NCBI GenBank assembly: GCA_965197825.1 | Contig: CBDANW010000003.1 | Span: 992,001 to 1,056,000, forward strand | Direction of reading: 5' to 3' | DNA from: CBDANW01 sp965197825 | GTDB lineage: Bacteria > Acidobacteriota > Vicinamibacteria > Marinacidobacterales > DATDRI01 | Length of the DNA stretch: 64,000 nt | Part shown: positions 16,099 through 25,460 of the stretch, in pieces | How positions within the stretch are numbered: position 1 is the first letter of the stretch | Layout: each line of letters starts with the position of its first letter | The notes under the pieces: model-generated | Seen by the model: the letters and a program-made list of their open reading frames with translations, nothing else | Database searches by the model: none | What the model was told of the DNA's origin: nothing | Made by a program: the position numbers and the translations under genes

Positions 16099-17901
16099 AT
16101 GGCCCTAACGCAAATCCGGAACTTCTGCATCATCGCCCACATCGACCACGGGAAATCCACCCTGGCCGATCGCCTCATCCAGCGTTGTGGCGGGGTCTCC
16201 GACCGGGAGTTCCGTGATCAGCTCCTGGACTCTATGGATTTGGAGCGGGAGCGGGGGATTACGATCAAGAGCAACACCGTCAGCCTGAACTATGAGGCGA
16301 AAGACGGTCACGACTACCTACTCAATCTCATCGACACTCCTGGTCACGTGGACTTCTCCCACGAGGTGCGCCGCTCCTTGATGTCGAGCGACGGGGCGCT
16401 CATCCTGGTGGACGCCGCTCAAGGTGTCGAGGCTCAGACGGTGGCAAACCTCTATCTGGCGATGGAGCACGATCTCACGTTGCTTCCGGTCATCAATAAG
16501 ATCGATCTCCCCGCGGCCGACATCGACAGAATCCAAGAGGAAATCGAAACGGATTTGGGGCTCGATGCCCTGGAAGCGATTCCCGTTTCTGCCAAACTGG
16601 GGCATGGCATCGACGAGCTTTTAGAGGCCATCATCGAGAAACTACCGGCTCCCGTTGGCGATCCCGACGCATCGCTCCAGGCGCTCATCTTCGACGCGCA
16701 GTACGACGTCTACCGCGGCGTGATTCTCTATTGCCGCATCAAACAGGGAACCATGAAGCCTGGGCAGAGGATGCGGCTCATGCACAGCGGGAAGGAATAC
16801 GATATCGAGGAAGTGGGGCTGCTCAAGCTCAAACGGGTAAAGCAAGAGGAGCTTTCCGCCGGGGCGGTGGGTTACGTGATCGCCAACATCAAGGCGGTGC
16901 ACGACATTGCCATTGGCGACACCATCACCGACAAGGACAACCCGGCGCCCAAGCCTTTGCCCGGTTACAAGGAAGCCAAACCGGTCGTCTTCTCTTCCAT
17001 ATACCCGATGTCCACCGACGACTACGAAGACCTTACGAAAGCTCTGGACAAGCTCACGCTCAACGATCCGGCGCTGACTTATGAAAAGGACTCTTCGGCG
17101 GCTCTCGGGTATGGTTTTCGCTGTGGATTTCTCGGCCTTTTGCATCTCGACGTGATCCAAGAACGCCTCAAGCGCGAGTACGACCTAGCCTTGCTGCTCT
17201 CCGCTCCGTCGGTGAAATACCGCCTCACCCTCGAGAAAGAAGGCGTGGTGATGGTAGACAACCCGACCCGCTTCCCGGATCCGATGCAGATCATCAAGTC
17301 CGAGGAGCCCTACATCAAGGCGTCTGTGATGATCCCCGAGAAGTACCTGGGGGCCATCATGGAGCTTTGCCGTGAGCGGCGCGGTGTGAATACGACGTTC
17401 AGCTACTTGGCGGTGGGGAGGGTGGAACTCACCTCGGAGCTGCCCTTGGCCGAGGTGCTCTTCGACTTCTACGACCGTCTGAAGACCGTCACCCAAGGCT
17501 ATGGTTCTTTCGATTACGAGATGCTCGACTATCGTGAGACAAAGATCGCCAAGGTGGATATCCTGGTCAACGGCGAGAGCGTCGATGCTCTCTCGCAGCT
17601 CGTACACGAGGACAAGGCCCGTCCCCGGGCGCTTCACTACTGTGAGCGTCTCGCCGAAGCCATTCCAAAGCAGCAGTTCAGAATAGCCATTCAGGGCGCT
17701 ATCGGAGGCAACATCATTGCGCGCACGACCATCAACGCCTACCGGAAAGACGTCACCGCCAGGTGCTACGGCGGAGACATCACCCGCAAGCGCAAGCTCC
17801 TCGAGAAGCAGAAAGAAGGGAAGAGGCGCATGAAGATGGTGGGCACCGTCGAGATTCCCCAGGCGGCCTTCGTGGCCGTCCTCAAGACGGATGAATCCTG
17901 A
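16099..17901 (+). CDS. lepA: Elongation factor 4 (LepA), ribosomal back-translocase
   Basis: Complete 600-residue GTPase of the expected length. G1 is AHIDHGKSTLADRL, G2 lies in ERGITIKSNTV, G3 is DTPGHVDFSHEV, G4 is NKIDLP and G5 is SAKLGHG. Domain 2 follows and then the elongation-factor-G-like domains (EPYIKASVMIPEKYLGAIME, RRGVNTTFSYLAVGRVEL) and the LepA-specific C-terminus (RCYGGDITRKRKLLEKQKEG). It acts on stalled or mispaired ribosomes in the cytoplasm or at the membrane. It overlaps hemW by 11 bases, the same order as in many bacteria. There is no strong Shine-Dalgarno sequence before the ATG. No sign of transfer or decay, in contrast to the surroundings. Confidence 0.97.
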   Translation: MALTQIRNFCIIAHIDHGKSTLADRLIQRCGGVSDREFRDQLLDSMDLERERGITIKSNTVSLNYEAKDGHDYLLNLIDTPGHVDFSHEVRRSLMSSDGALILVDAAQGVEAQTVANLYLAMEHDLTLLPVINKIDLPAADIDRIQEEIETDLGLDALEAIPVSAKLGHGIDELLEAIIEKLPAPVGDPDASLQALIFDAQYDVYRGVILYCRIKQGTMKPGQRMRLMHSGKEYDIEEVGLLKLKRVKQEELSAGAVGYVIANIKAVHDIAIGDTITDKDNPAPKPLPGYKEAKPVVFSSIYPMSTDDYEDLTKALDKLTLNDPALTYEKDSSAALGYGFRCGFLGLLHLDVIQERLKREYDLALLLSAPSVKYRLTLEKEGVVMVDNPTRFPDPMQIIKSEEPYIKASVMIPEKYLGAIMELCRERRGVNTTFSYLAVGRVELTSELPLAEVLFDFYDRLKTVTQGYGSFDYEMLDYRETKIAKVDILVNGESVDALSQLVHEDKARPRALHYCERLAEAIPKQQFRIAIQGAIGGNIIARTTINAYRKDVTARCYGGDITRKRKLLEKQKEGKRRMKMVGTVEIPQAAFVAVLKTDES

Positions 17902-19093
17902 TCGGTCGTCGACGTCGTTCAAGCCCGGACTCTACGTTCACGTTCCTTTCTGCTCCTCCATCTGTCCCTACTGTGACTTCGCGGTCCTGACGGGAAATCG
18001 CTCGAGGCAGGAGCGATTCGTCTCACATCTGCTGAGGGAGATCGAGCTCGCCGATGGGGAGATTCGGGGCTTCGACACCGTGTACTTCGGAGGCGGTACC
18101 CCTTCGTTCCTCTACGCCGAGGGCCTGTCGGAGATCGCAAACGCGATTGCGGAGAAGGGTTGGCTGGACCCCGGTTGCCGATGGTTTCTGGAGGCCAATC
18201 CGGAAGACGTGGATCCATCTTCGCTCTCCGTCTGGCGAGAGCTCGGCATTCGAACGCTGTCGCTCGGCGTTCAGGCGTTGGACGACGAGGCACTTCCATG
18301 GCTCGGTCGGCACCATACCGTTCGGGACGCGCGCCGGAGCGTTGGACTCGCACGCGAGGCTGGCTTTGATGAGCTTTCTCTCGATCTCATTTACGGCCGT
18401 CCGGGACAGGAGATCGCCGATTGGCGAAAGGAGCTCGAGGCGGCCGTCGCCTTAGAACCCGATCATCTGTCCTGCTACCAGCTGACGATTCACGACCGGA
18501 CTCTTTTTGGACGGAGGAAAAGCGGAGGGGAGGTCATGGAGGCCTCGGAGGATAGACAGGCGGAGCTTTTTCGTCTCACCCACGAGTTTCTCGCCGATGC
18601 GGGCTATGAGGGTTACGAAGTCTCCAACTTCGCCCGCTCCGAAGCGCACCGCTCACGCCACAACCAGAAATACTGGTACCATACGCCTTATCTCGGCCTC
18701 GGACCCTCGGCCCATTCGTTCGACGGTCGCTCCCGTTTTTGGAACGAGCGTTTGTTCTTTGACTGGCAGAAGAAGATCGACCGCGGAGAAAAGGAAGTGG
18801 ATGGACGGGAGACACTCAGCGACGAGGATTTCCTTTTAGAAGCCGTCATGCTCCGCATGCGCACGAAGGACGGATTGGATCTCACATGGGTGCGCGAGCG
18901 GTTCCAGATCGACTTTCTGAAGGTCAACGAAAATCTGGTGGCGAAGCTCTCTGCCGACCGGCTCCTCGAGCTCGACGGACATTGGCTCCGGCCGACACTC
19001 GGTGGGCTCGCGGTGGCCGACCGTCTCGCCGTTGCGTTCAACGTCGGAACGCTCGAGGGGCCCAAGGCCACGCCGCCGACGCATGATCGTTAG
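17891..19093 (+). CDS. hemW: HemW-type radical SAM protein (haem chaperone)
   Basis: 400 residues. The radical SAM cluster motif CSSICPYC (CX3CX2C) lies near residue 22, and FGGGTPSFL, LEANPEDVDPSSLSVWRELG and RLSLGVQ-type segments (here RTLSLGVQALDD) follow. The HemN-like C-terminal domain is seen in HNQKYWYHTPYLGLGPSAHS. The C-X3-C-X2-C motif followed directly by Asp-Phe is typical of HemW rather than of true coproporphyrinogen dehydrogenase HemN, so it more likely handles haem than oxidises coproporphyrinogen. It starts within lepA (11-base overlap), indicating co-transcription. Confidence 0.92.
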   Translation: MNPDRSSTSFKPGLYVHVPFCSSICPYCDFAVLTGNRSRQERFVSHLLREIELADGEIRGFDTVYFGGGTPSFLYAEGLSEIANAIAEKGWLDPGCRWFLEANPEDVDPSSLSVWRELGIRTLSLGVQALDDEALPWLGRHHTVRDARRSVGLAREAGFDELSLDLIYGRPGQEIADWRKELEAAVALEPDHLSCYQLTIHDRTLFGRRKSGGEVMEASEDRQAELFRLTHEFLADAGYEGYEVSNFARSEAHRSRHNQKYWYHTPYLGLGPSAHSFDGRSRFWNERLFFDWQKKIDRGEKEVDGRETLSDEDFLLEAVMLRMRTKDGLDLTWVRERFQIDFLKVNENLVAKLSADRLLELDGHWLRPTLGGLAVADRLAVAFNVGTLEGPKATPPTHDR

Positions 19094-19131
19094 AAGCGAC
19101 TCGCCGCCACGACTGGGCCTCTAAACAGCGT

Positions 19132-20285
19132 CTACGCTGAGTAACTGCTCACCACCAGCCTTCCGGAACGCGGCAACCGCCTCACGATAGAGCGACTCCG
19201 CTCGCCGAACGAAGTCGTCGAACTCGGGGCCGAGCGCAGCGAATCGAGCCGAGGATCCTCTCGGGTGAGGATGCGAAACAAGATGCAGCCCCGATCGAGA
19301 GAAAGATTGAGCGCAGCGAGGGCACGCTCTCGTTCTCCGAAGTAAGCGAGCATCCGCGCCGCCTGCCAGATAGCCTCAGGGTCCAGGAACTGGGCAACAA
19401 CACGCTCTGCCCCTTCGAGACATTCCTCCCGCCGGCCTTCGAACAAAGCTCGTATCGAAGACACCACAGCCCGAATGAGCACCGTCAGTTTGCCCTGCTC
19501 AATCTCGCGTAGGAGTCGGATGGCCCTCGCGACCTTGCTCACCCAAGATCGCAGCCTGGAGCATTCGGTTAGTAATCGAGGCTCCCCCGTGGGATTGACG
19601 CCTCGCATACTCGAGTGCGCGCTCGTCATCGCCGAGCTGCCAATAGGTTTGATCAACGCTCGTTATGATGTTTCGGTCGAGTTCTCGGCTCGCTCGTGGG
19701 CGGCCACCGAGGCTTCGAGGAACCTGCAGAACCGGCAAGCTTGGACCAAAGCCGCATAGAGCTCCGACTGGACACTTCCCGATTGGGCACGCCTCACCAA
19801 GCGGACCATCGCGTCTTTCGCCCGACCCTGATCGATCTCGAGAAGGGCGTACAAGTTATGAGCGATAGGGAGCTCGGGGTTGATGTCCAAAGCGCGTGCG
19901 AAGCACTCCTCCGCTCGGGGAAGGTTCTCTTCCCGAACCTCCCCGCCTTTGCCGACCAGCCAATGGCATCTTCCAAGACGCGCCCAGGCTGGAGCGTAGC
20001 GTTGGTCTTCCTCCACGCATCGATTGTAAAGATCCCGCGCGAAAGGCACGACGAATCACGCGGTCCGCGACCGTCGCCGCGGCAGAGCCACCGAGGGCGG
20101 GAGGTTGCTCGTAAAGCGTCTTGTGGTAAACCTCCATGGGTGTATTGCCGGCAAAAGCACGCGTTGCCATGAGCATCTCGAAAATCACGGCACCCAGAGT
20201 AAATAGGTCGGTGCGGTCGTCGACCGGCTCTCCTCTGAGTTGCTCCGGAGCCATGTAGGCGGGTGTACCGACGGCTGCCCCGGCC
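19132..20285 (-). pseudogene. Ser/Thr kinase with TPR tail, truncated and frameshifted
   Basis: Reading on the minus strand from 20285: GTPAYMAPEQLRGEP and DRTDLFTLGAVIFEMLMATR are subdomains VIII-IX of a eukaryotic-like kinase. The frame changes near 20045 into TPR repeats (CVEEDQRYAPAWARLGRCHW, then AEECFARALDINPELPIAHN). Further shifts occur near 19680 (ELDRNIITSVDQTYWQLGDD) and 19580, and the last frame ends at TGA 19132. The ATP-binding half has been lost where the IS66-type fragment begins at 20286. Kinase-TPR proteins of this type are numerous in Acidobacteriota. At least three frameshifts plus truncation make it non-functional. Confidence 0.8.
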
Positions 20286-20373
20286 TGGCCCGTGTCCTTG
20301 CGGTACCAATGTGTGACCTTGCTAGGTGGGATCTGTAATCTGAGCGCAGAGATCCATCAAGGAGGTCAAATCG

Positions 20374-20903
20374 ATGCGCTCGAGGAAAGCGGAACTTTCA
20401 GAGGTTGAGAAACAGTTCGAATCATGGAGGTCGAAGCCACACGGACGTTTGATCCCGGAGGAGTTGTGGAATGCGGCGGTGGGGCTGCTGGATCGGTATA
20501 CGCCGAGCGCGATCTGCCGTCATCTCCGCTTGAATTCGGCGCGATTCAAGAAGGTCCGAAAGACTCATGGAGCGGTTGTGAGCGCCAAACGTCTCAAGGG
20601 AGGACAACGAAGGGTTTCTGGAGTAGGCTCCCTGAGCAAGAAGCCTGGACGGAGCAGGTGAGCGCGATAGCTCCGAGTCGGACTGCGTTCGTGGAGCTGG
20701 CGCATGGGATGGGCTTGTCGGGCGGCATGATGACGCCTCCGCTGAACTCGGTTCAGGGTGAAGGAACGATGTGCCGTCTGACGGTAGAGAGCGCATCGGG
20801 GAGCCTGACGGTCGTAACGTCGAATCGCGAGGGAGAGAATGAGCTGGTCGAATCTGTTTGTCGCTTCGTGGTCGGCGCGCTCGGCAACGGCACTCACACA
20901 TGA
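20374..20903 (+). pseudogene. tnpA: IS66-type TnpA accessory protein, frameshifted
   Basis: ATG 20374 follows AAGGAGG. The first 75 residues (SKPHGRLIPEELWNAAVGLL, YTPSAICRHLRLNSARFKK) are a helix-turn-helix part. The original frame becomes non-typical after about 20595. The other frame holds the expected C-terminal module: APSRTAFVELAHGMG, CRLTVESASGSLTVV, and NELVESVCRFVVGALGNG, ending with TGA 20901-20903. IS66 TnpA proteins have this layout: an N-terminal DNA-binding part and a short beta-rich C-terminal part. The TGA overlaps the next ATG (20900-20902), the translational coupling usual in IS66. Confidence 0.65.
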
Positions 20904-20940
20904 TCCAGATCGTTCCTCAACTGAAGGTATTGGTTCGTAA
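20900..20940 (+). pseudogene. tnpB: IS66 TnpB N-terminal stub
   Basis: ATG 20900 opens MIQIVPQLKVLVR, which resembles the conserved start of IS66 TnpB proteins. The following residues (KVAFSPNVAGRKLYDQ) do not fit that family, so the gene is broken at about 20940. It overlaps the tnpA stop by an ATGA. Confidence 0.5.
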
Positions 20941-21116
20941 AGTAGCTTTCAGCCCTAACGTCGCCGGCAGGAAGCTCTACGACCAGGCCGCCGGACCGTC
21001 ACCCAGCAACACTCAGTACGGCTGGGTTCGGGGAGCCTAGAAGAGAGCCAAACTCGCAACACCTCGTCGGCCTCCTCGCCGGCCATGGGAAGACATCATG
21101 CTAGGGTCCCTGGCCG
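20941..21116. other. Unrecognised junction sequence between two IS fragments
   Basis: A 176-base block between the tnpB stub and element A copy 2. One plus-strand frame runs to a TAG at 21038-21040 (GPSPSNTQYGWVRGA at its end), which could be the tail of a lost host gene. No family is recognised. Confidence 0.3.
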
Positions 21117-21939
21117 GGAGGAGGCGTCGCTTCCACACTTCGAAGCCTTCCGCGAAGAAGACCCGCTTCCAGAGCGAGTATTGAATCAGATCTTGGTGGG
21201 GGTATCGACCCGAAATTACGAATCGAGTCTGGACAAACCCGCGGCCAAGTTGAAGTTTCGTGGCACGAGTAAGAGTGCCGCCAGCCGTCACCTCGTGAGC
21301 CAGACGACTAAGAAGCTCGAGGAATACCTGTCTCGGCGGCTAGAGGAGTTCGAGCTTGCGGCACTGATGCTGGATGGCCTTGAGGTGGCCGGACAGACCG
21401 TCGTCGTAACTCTCGGTATCACAATAGATGGAACGAAGGTGCCCCTGGGTATATGGCTGGGCTCGACGGAGAACTCTCGGGTGTGCACCGCGATGTTGCA
21501 GGACCTTCTCGAGCGAGGCTTGCGCGTCGATGAGTCGATTCTCTGCGTAGTGGACGGAGGCAAAGGCATCCGCAAGGCACTCGTCGACGTTTTGGGGGAC
21601 CTCGCGGTCATCCAAAGGTGCCAGATCCATAAACTCCAGAATCTTCGCTCGTACCTTCCCAAGTCTCGTCACGCCTACGTGCTCCAGACGATGAAGGAAG
21701 CCTACAAATGCAAGAGTGCCGACAAGGCGCGCAAGCGACTTCAGGCATTGGTGTCGTGGCTCGAGCGAAACGGCTACGACGAAGCTGCCGGAAGCCTTCG
21801 TGAAGGGATGGAAGAGACACTCACGGTCGTGAAGCTCGCGCTGCCCGCCTTACTTCGCCAGTCTCTTGCCACGACGAACGCCATTGAGAATCTCAACGGA
21901 ACCATTCGCAGAGTATCGAGAAACGTCAAGCGTTGGTAG
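21117..21939 (+). pseudogene. Element A transposase, N-terminally truncated, with the shared TAG
   Basis: Contains the catalytic part of the IS256-type transposase (LMLDGLEVAGQTVVVTLGIT with the first Asp, ILCVVDGGKGIRKALVDVL with the second, ATTNAIENLNGTIRRVSRNV with the Glu). It ends at the TAG 21937-21939 (KRW-stop); the frame then continues SPSMVRRWTALGVV, just as in the other copies. The ATG at 21085 belongs to junction sequence. The first ~110 residues are gone, so it is not functional. Confidence 0.8.
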
Positions 21940-22149
21940 AGTCCTTCCATGGTTCGCCGATGGACCGCTCTTGGCGTCGTCACCGCGCAGAAAAAGTTCC
22001 GGCGTATCAAAGGCTATCGCCATATGGGCGCTCTCGTTCACGCGCTTAGAAGCAAACAGAAATCTCTTGACACGATGAGTTTGCTGCCTAAGAGTATTCA
22101 CAGGTGCCGCCGCTACCCGACCAAATTCAACAGCGGCCGGGACATCCCC
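21117..22149 (+). mobile_element. IS256-type element A, copy 2, 5-prime truncated
   Basis: Matches element A copy 4 from its codon for EEASLPHFEAF to the 3-prime terminal repeat, which ends ...GGGACATCCCC at 22149. About 430 bases of the 5-prime end are absent. Sequence identity to the other copies is very high in the shared part (a few differences such as KLKFRG for KLKSRG). Confidence 0.85.
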
Positions 22150-22194
22150 AGCCCGGGGACTCGATCGCTTCCGTTCGGCGTCACGTTTTTCGAC

Positions 22195-22567
22195 CTAGCT
22201 CTATCGCATCGCGGTCAATTGTTGCTTAAACTGGGCGGGGTCCCCAAAATTGCATTTCGCCGAGCTTCCGGAACATTTGCCGGACCCCTTACCGGGAGTG
22301 GTCGAGACCATCTTGAGGAAGGAGCTCTCCGCAACGGTGAGAGCCGCAGTGGCGCAGCTTCCCGAAAAGCAGCGGTTGACCGTGATACTGCGCGTCTATC
22401 ACGATATGCCTTACCGGGATATCGCCGCTCTCCTGGGATGCCCTCTCGGCACCTCGAAGGCCAATTTCTATTTTGCGGTTCAGAGTCTCAGGAAAGCCAT
22501 GACCGCGAGTGCCGAGACAAGGAAAAGGCTCGACAGAACCAAAGAGGTGGATGGTGGAAAAGAATAG
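22195..22567 (+). pseudogene. ECF sigma factor, C-terminal part only
   Basis: From 22195 the frame reads LYRIAVNCCLNW (region 2 end), then LPEHLPDPLPGVVETILRK (linker) and the region 4 helix-turn-helix: AAVAQLPEKQRLTVILRVYH, MPYRDIAALLGCPLGTSKAN, FYFAVQSLRKAM. It ends with TAG 22567. Regions 1-2 are lost: element A copy 2 ends 45 bases upstream, and a stop codon directly precedes LYRIA. It overlaps the anti-sigma gene by 17 bases, so it was the first gene of a sigma/anti-sigma operon. Without region 2 it cannot bind the -10 element. Confidence 0.75.
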
Positions 22568-23113
22568 GATCGAGCGGCATTTGAGCCCCGAAGAGCTCGT
22601 GGACTGCTCGAGGGGGTGCCCGTCGACGCCGCCGTGAAACACCACTACTCCGGTTGCCCTCACTGCACGCGCGAGATTTCCCAAATGCGAGAGACTCTCA
22701 CCGAGCTCCGTGGCGTCGAGCTTCTGGAGCCCGGCGCGGAGTACTGGAAGGATTTTGGCGCCCGCCTCCGCGGGGCCGACTTGGATCGTCGCAAAACCAG
22801 ACGCTGGTATGGCTACGCCGCAGCGGCCGCAGTGATTCTCGCGTTTTCGTCCTGGCACTTGGGAAGGATCACCGCACCGCAACCGGTAGAGCCGTCGTCT
22901 TTCGAGGCGGTACTCCCTTCCATGGAGGAGGACCCGGAGTTTCAGCTCTTACTCTCCGTGGTCGAGCTAGCCGATTTAGAAGAGGGAACGGAGGAGTCTC
23001 TGGAATGGGGCGCCCTCCCTGATTTCGATCTTGACCTGCTAACTCCCGAGGAGCAGGAGTGCCTGCGCCAAGAGATCGAACAAGAAATGGAGGAGGACCA
23101 TGCGACGTCTTGA
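22551..23113 (+). pseudogene. Anti-sigma factor with zinc-binding and membrane segments, frameshifted
   Basis: ATG 22551 opens MVEKNRIERHLSPEELVDC; one missing C near 22608 shifts the frame, and the intact remainder reads LEGVPVDAAVKHHYSGCPHC after repair. The H-x-x-x-C-x-x-C pattern (HHYSGCPHC) is the zinc site of zf-HC2-type anti-sigma factors. A single membrane helix (YAAAAAVILAFSSWHLG) follows at about residue 90. The C-terminal part is acidic (EEDPEFQLLLSVVELADLEE). It would sequester the sigma factor at the membrane. It overlaps the sigma gene by 17 bases and the next gene by 14 bases. Confidence 0.7.
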
Positions 23114-23325
23114 GGGATTTGTCGTCTCATGTCTAGTCGTGCTCTCCGCTGCCGCCGAGCTCGGCACCAGCCCCGCCTGGCAGCAGTCTCCGATGCAGCC
23201 CCAGGGAGCCGGCCGCGAAGTCCAGGAATTGATGGATGCGTACGTCATCAGCAAGATGCAGGAGGCACTGCAGCTCGATGTGAGCAATTTGCCAAGATGG
23301 TTAGTTTAGAAGAAAGGGGGCTCAC
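23100..23325 (+). pseudogene. Short exported protein (Spy/CpxP-like start), frameshifted and cut
   Basis: ATG 23100 lies within the end of the anti-sigma gene. A signal peptide (LEGFVVSCLVVLSAAAELG) precedes REVQELMDAYVISKMQEALQ. The frame switches at about 23285: QLDVSNLPRW should read QLD-EQFAKMVSLEERG, found in the next frame. It then stops at a hairpin (23317-23343). The helix pattern (DAYxxxKMQEALxLxxEQFAKM) resembles the start of periplasmic Spy/CpxP-type proteins encoded beside sigma/anti-sigma pairs. The family assignment is tentative. Confidence 0.5.
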
Positions 23326-23343
23326 CCGTTGGGGTGAGTCCCC
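23317..23343 (+). terminator. GC-rich hairpin at the end of the sigma operon
   Basis: GGGGCTCACCC (23317-23327) pairs with GGGTGAG-T-CCCC (23332-23343) with one bulged T and a 4-base loop. No T-tract follows, so rho-independent termination is uncertain. It replaces the expected remainder of the Spy-like gene. Confidence 0.4.
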
Positions 23344-23416
23344 GCGTTTGAAGAGACGGTCTTTACGTGAAGCCACCCTCCGAAACCTCCAATCCTGCAG
23401 TCGCCGCGCGAGTACT

Positions 23417-24040
23417 TCAGACGCTGACGTTGGGATTGTCGCGCACGTAGAAGCGCAAGCGTCTCCTCGCCCACTCCCGAGCGTACGCCACGCCGATGCG
23501 CGTGCTGGTGACGATGCGGTCGGCGGTGACGGATCGCCCCCGCTCGACGTAGAGCTCCTCCCCGTCGACGAGATCCAACCCGTCCTGCTCACCATCGATA
23601 CGCAGGGCATCGGTGAGCTTGGCAGGGCCGGAGCAGAGGTCGACGTCCCTCAAGCGTTCGAGGGAGATCTTGCCGGCGCGGTTCCGTCTCATCTCCTCCA
23701 CACCGTCCAAAGGCTCGAGAGCGCGGATGAGACAAGCAGTGGGTTGGCCTTCCCGCTCGGAGACGATGTTCAAGAGCCAATGCATACCGTAGGTGAAATA
23801 GACGTACACGTGGCCACCGTCTAGCCACATACTCTCGGTGCGCTTGGTCCGCCGACCACCGAAGCTGTGTGCCGCCCGGTCCCGTATCCCGAGATAGGCC
23901 TCGGTCTCGACGATGCGACCCGAGAGCTCCACTCCGTTCCCGAGGCGGCGCACCAGCCTTCGTCCCAGGAGCGCCCGAGCCAGGGTCACAGGATCACGGT
24001 GGAAAAAGCGGCGTTGAAGCGAGTTCACTTTTTGTTCCAC
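23417..24040 (-). CDS. mpg: 3-methyladenine DNA glycosylase (AAG/MPG family)
   Basis: Complete 207-residue protein, normal for bacterial AAG. Conserved blocks are RFFHRDPVTLARALLGRRLV, GRIVETEAYLGIRDRAAHSF (catalytic Glu in ETEAY), HVYVYFTYGMHWLLNIVSE and GPAKLTDALRIDGEQDGLDL. The enzyme removes alkylated purines from DNA by hydrolysing the glycosidic bond, starting base-excision repair. Unlike its neighbours it has no frameshift. It is a lone gene, transcribed towards the decayed sigma operon. Start ATG at 24040 gives the usual short N-terminal extension before the RRFF motif. Confidence 0.92.
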   Translation of the reverse strand: MEQKVNSLQRRFFHRDPVTLARALLGRRLVRRLGNGVELSGRIVETEAYLGIRDRAAHSFGGRRTKRTESMWLDGGHVYVYFTYGMHWLLNIVSEREGQPTACLIRALEPLDGVEEMRRNRAGKISLERLRDVDLCSGPAKLTDALRIDGEQDGLDLVDGEELYVERGRSVTADRIVTSTRIGVAYAREWARRRLRFYVRDNPNVSV

Positions 24041-24260
24041 GGCCGCTGTTACTTATCTTCTCAATTTCGAATGTCCGCGAACGTTTGCCAAGATTACGTA
24101 AAGTTGCCGCGTCGATCAACACACAAGCCTGGCATGTCGGCCAACAGCGCGAATTTGCATTAGCCGAGAGCGGCCGTTCGCGGTAGAGTTCATGGCTACT
24201 CCATGCGAGATTCGGTGGTCTACGCACTGACCGATGAAAGACGGCCCCTCCGGTCACTAG

Positions 24261-25365
24261 TGGTATGTAACATTTAAATATTTAGTTGTAATATCTCTCT
24301 CATGCGAGGGAGAGCCGTTGTGTTGACTCAAGCGGAACATAGGGAGCTTGGCAAACGAGTTTCGAGCCGTAGCGGTCGAGCGGATGACGCGCGGATCGCT
24401 CGGATGTTGCTCTTGCTGGCAGACGGTGCAAGCTATACGCAGGTGCAGCAGACGGTGGGCTGCACGGCGCCTTTTATCAGCAAGTGGAAACGCCGATTCT
24501 TGGAGGAGCGTCTGGCAGGTCTGTACGCGCGTCACGAGGGGCGTCCGATTCAAGTGCTCACGCCTCGGATGGAAGCACGGATTCTTTCGTGGACGCAGAA
24601 AAAACCGACCGACGGCTCGACTCACTGGAGCACGCGTCGACTTGCGAAGAAGCTGGGAATCCATCACATGATGGTGGCTCGCACTTGGAAAAAGCATGGT
24701 CTCCAGCCACACCGAATTGAGCATTACAAGGCCTCCAACGATCCGGATTTCGAGACGAAGGCAGCGGATATCATCGGTCTATATATGAATCCACCTCAGC
24801 ACGCTGCGGTGTTTTGTATTGATGAGAAAACGGCGATCCAAGCCCTGGATCGACGGGACCCGATCTTGCCGTTGTCTCCCGGGCGGGCCGAGCGACACGG
24901 TTTCGAGTACGTCCGGCATGGAACGCTTTCTCTCTACGCCGCCTTCGACACGAAGACGGGGGTGGTTTTGGGCAAGACTGTCCGCCGCCATACCAGCCAG
25001 GAGTTCGTCGCCTTCTTGGAGCAGCTGGTTGCGAGCCACAAGCGAAAGCGCGAAATACATGTCATCCTCGACAATCTGTCGGCTCACAAGACCGCCAAGG
25101 TCGCACAGTTCCTCGAGGCCAACCCAAAAGTCCGACTCCACTTCACACCCACATATTCCTCCTGGCTGAACAAAATCGAACTCTGGTTCTCCAAGATCGA
25201 GCGTGCCCTGATCCATCGAGGCGTGTTCACGTCAACCCACGACCTGACCCGCAAGATCATGCGCTACATTCGCAAGTACAACGAAGACCCCAAGCCCGTG
25301 AAGTGGACCTACAACGATCCGTCACGACGCATTAAAACCACTAAACGTTCAGTTGTTACAGTCCA
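24261..25365 (+). mobile_element. IS630-family element, full-length copy
   Basis: The left end starts TGGTATGTAACATTTAAATA and the right end, in complement, TGGACTGTAACAACTGAACG. It is flanked on both sides by CTAG (24257-24260, 25366-25369), fitting insertion at TA. Two internally deleted copies lie at 28249-28666 and 53997-54859, both also at TAG sites. This copy ends 95 bases before the senA start. Confidence 0.88.
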
Positions 25366-25369
25366 CTAG
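24302..25369 (+). CDS. IS630-family transposase
   Basis: 355 residues. N-terminal helix-turn-helix part (DDARIARMLLLLADGASYTQ, TVGCTAPFISKWKRRF), linker, then a DDE core: VFCIDEKTAIQALDRR (first Asp), HVILDNLSAHKTAKVAQFLE (second Asp) and YSSWLNKIELWFSKIERALI (Glu of the SWLNxIE motif). No disruption. The last codons are GTC-CAC from the terminal repeat, and the TAG stop is completed by the flanking CTAG target, so the stop codon depends on the insertion site. This is the only intact IS630 transposase in the window and could mobilise the two deleted copies in trans. Confidence 0.92.
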   Translation: MRGRAVVLTQAEHRELGKRVSSRSGRADDARIARMLLLLADGASYTQVQQTVGCTAPFISKWKRRFLEERLAGLYARHEGRPIQVLTPRMEARILSWTQKKPTDGSTHWSTRRLAKKLGIHHMMVARTWKKHGLQPHRIEHYKASNDPDFETKAADIIGLYMNPPQHAAVFCIDEKTAIQALDRRDPILPLSPGRAERHGFEYVRHGTLSLYAAFDTKTGVVLGKTVRRHTSQEFVAFLEQLVASHKRKREIHVILDNLSAHKTAKVAQFLEANPKVRLHFTPTYSSWLNKIELWFSKIERALIHRGVFTSTHDLTRKIMRYIRKYNEDPKPVKWTYNDPSRRIKTTKRSVVTVH

Positions 25370-25460
25370 TATCTCGTCTCGGAAGTGATGTTAGCATCGA
25401 GGCCCGGATCGCAAGGTGTGGCGAGGGCGAAATACCGGGCGTATCCGGGACACTAGGTCG

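Larger units (their letters stand above)
20286..20940 (+). mobile_element. IS66-type element fragment (5-prime end, tnpA, start of tnpB)
   Basis: From 20286 it matches the inverse of 1911-2216, then extends further into tnpA and the first codons of tnpB. After about 20940 it changes into unrecognised sequence and at 21117 into element A copy 2. tnpC and the 3-prime end are missing. It has replaced the 5-prime half of the kinase-TPR gene. Confidence 0.65.
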
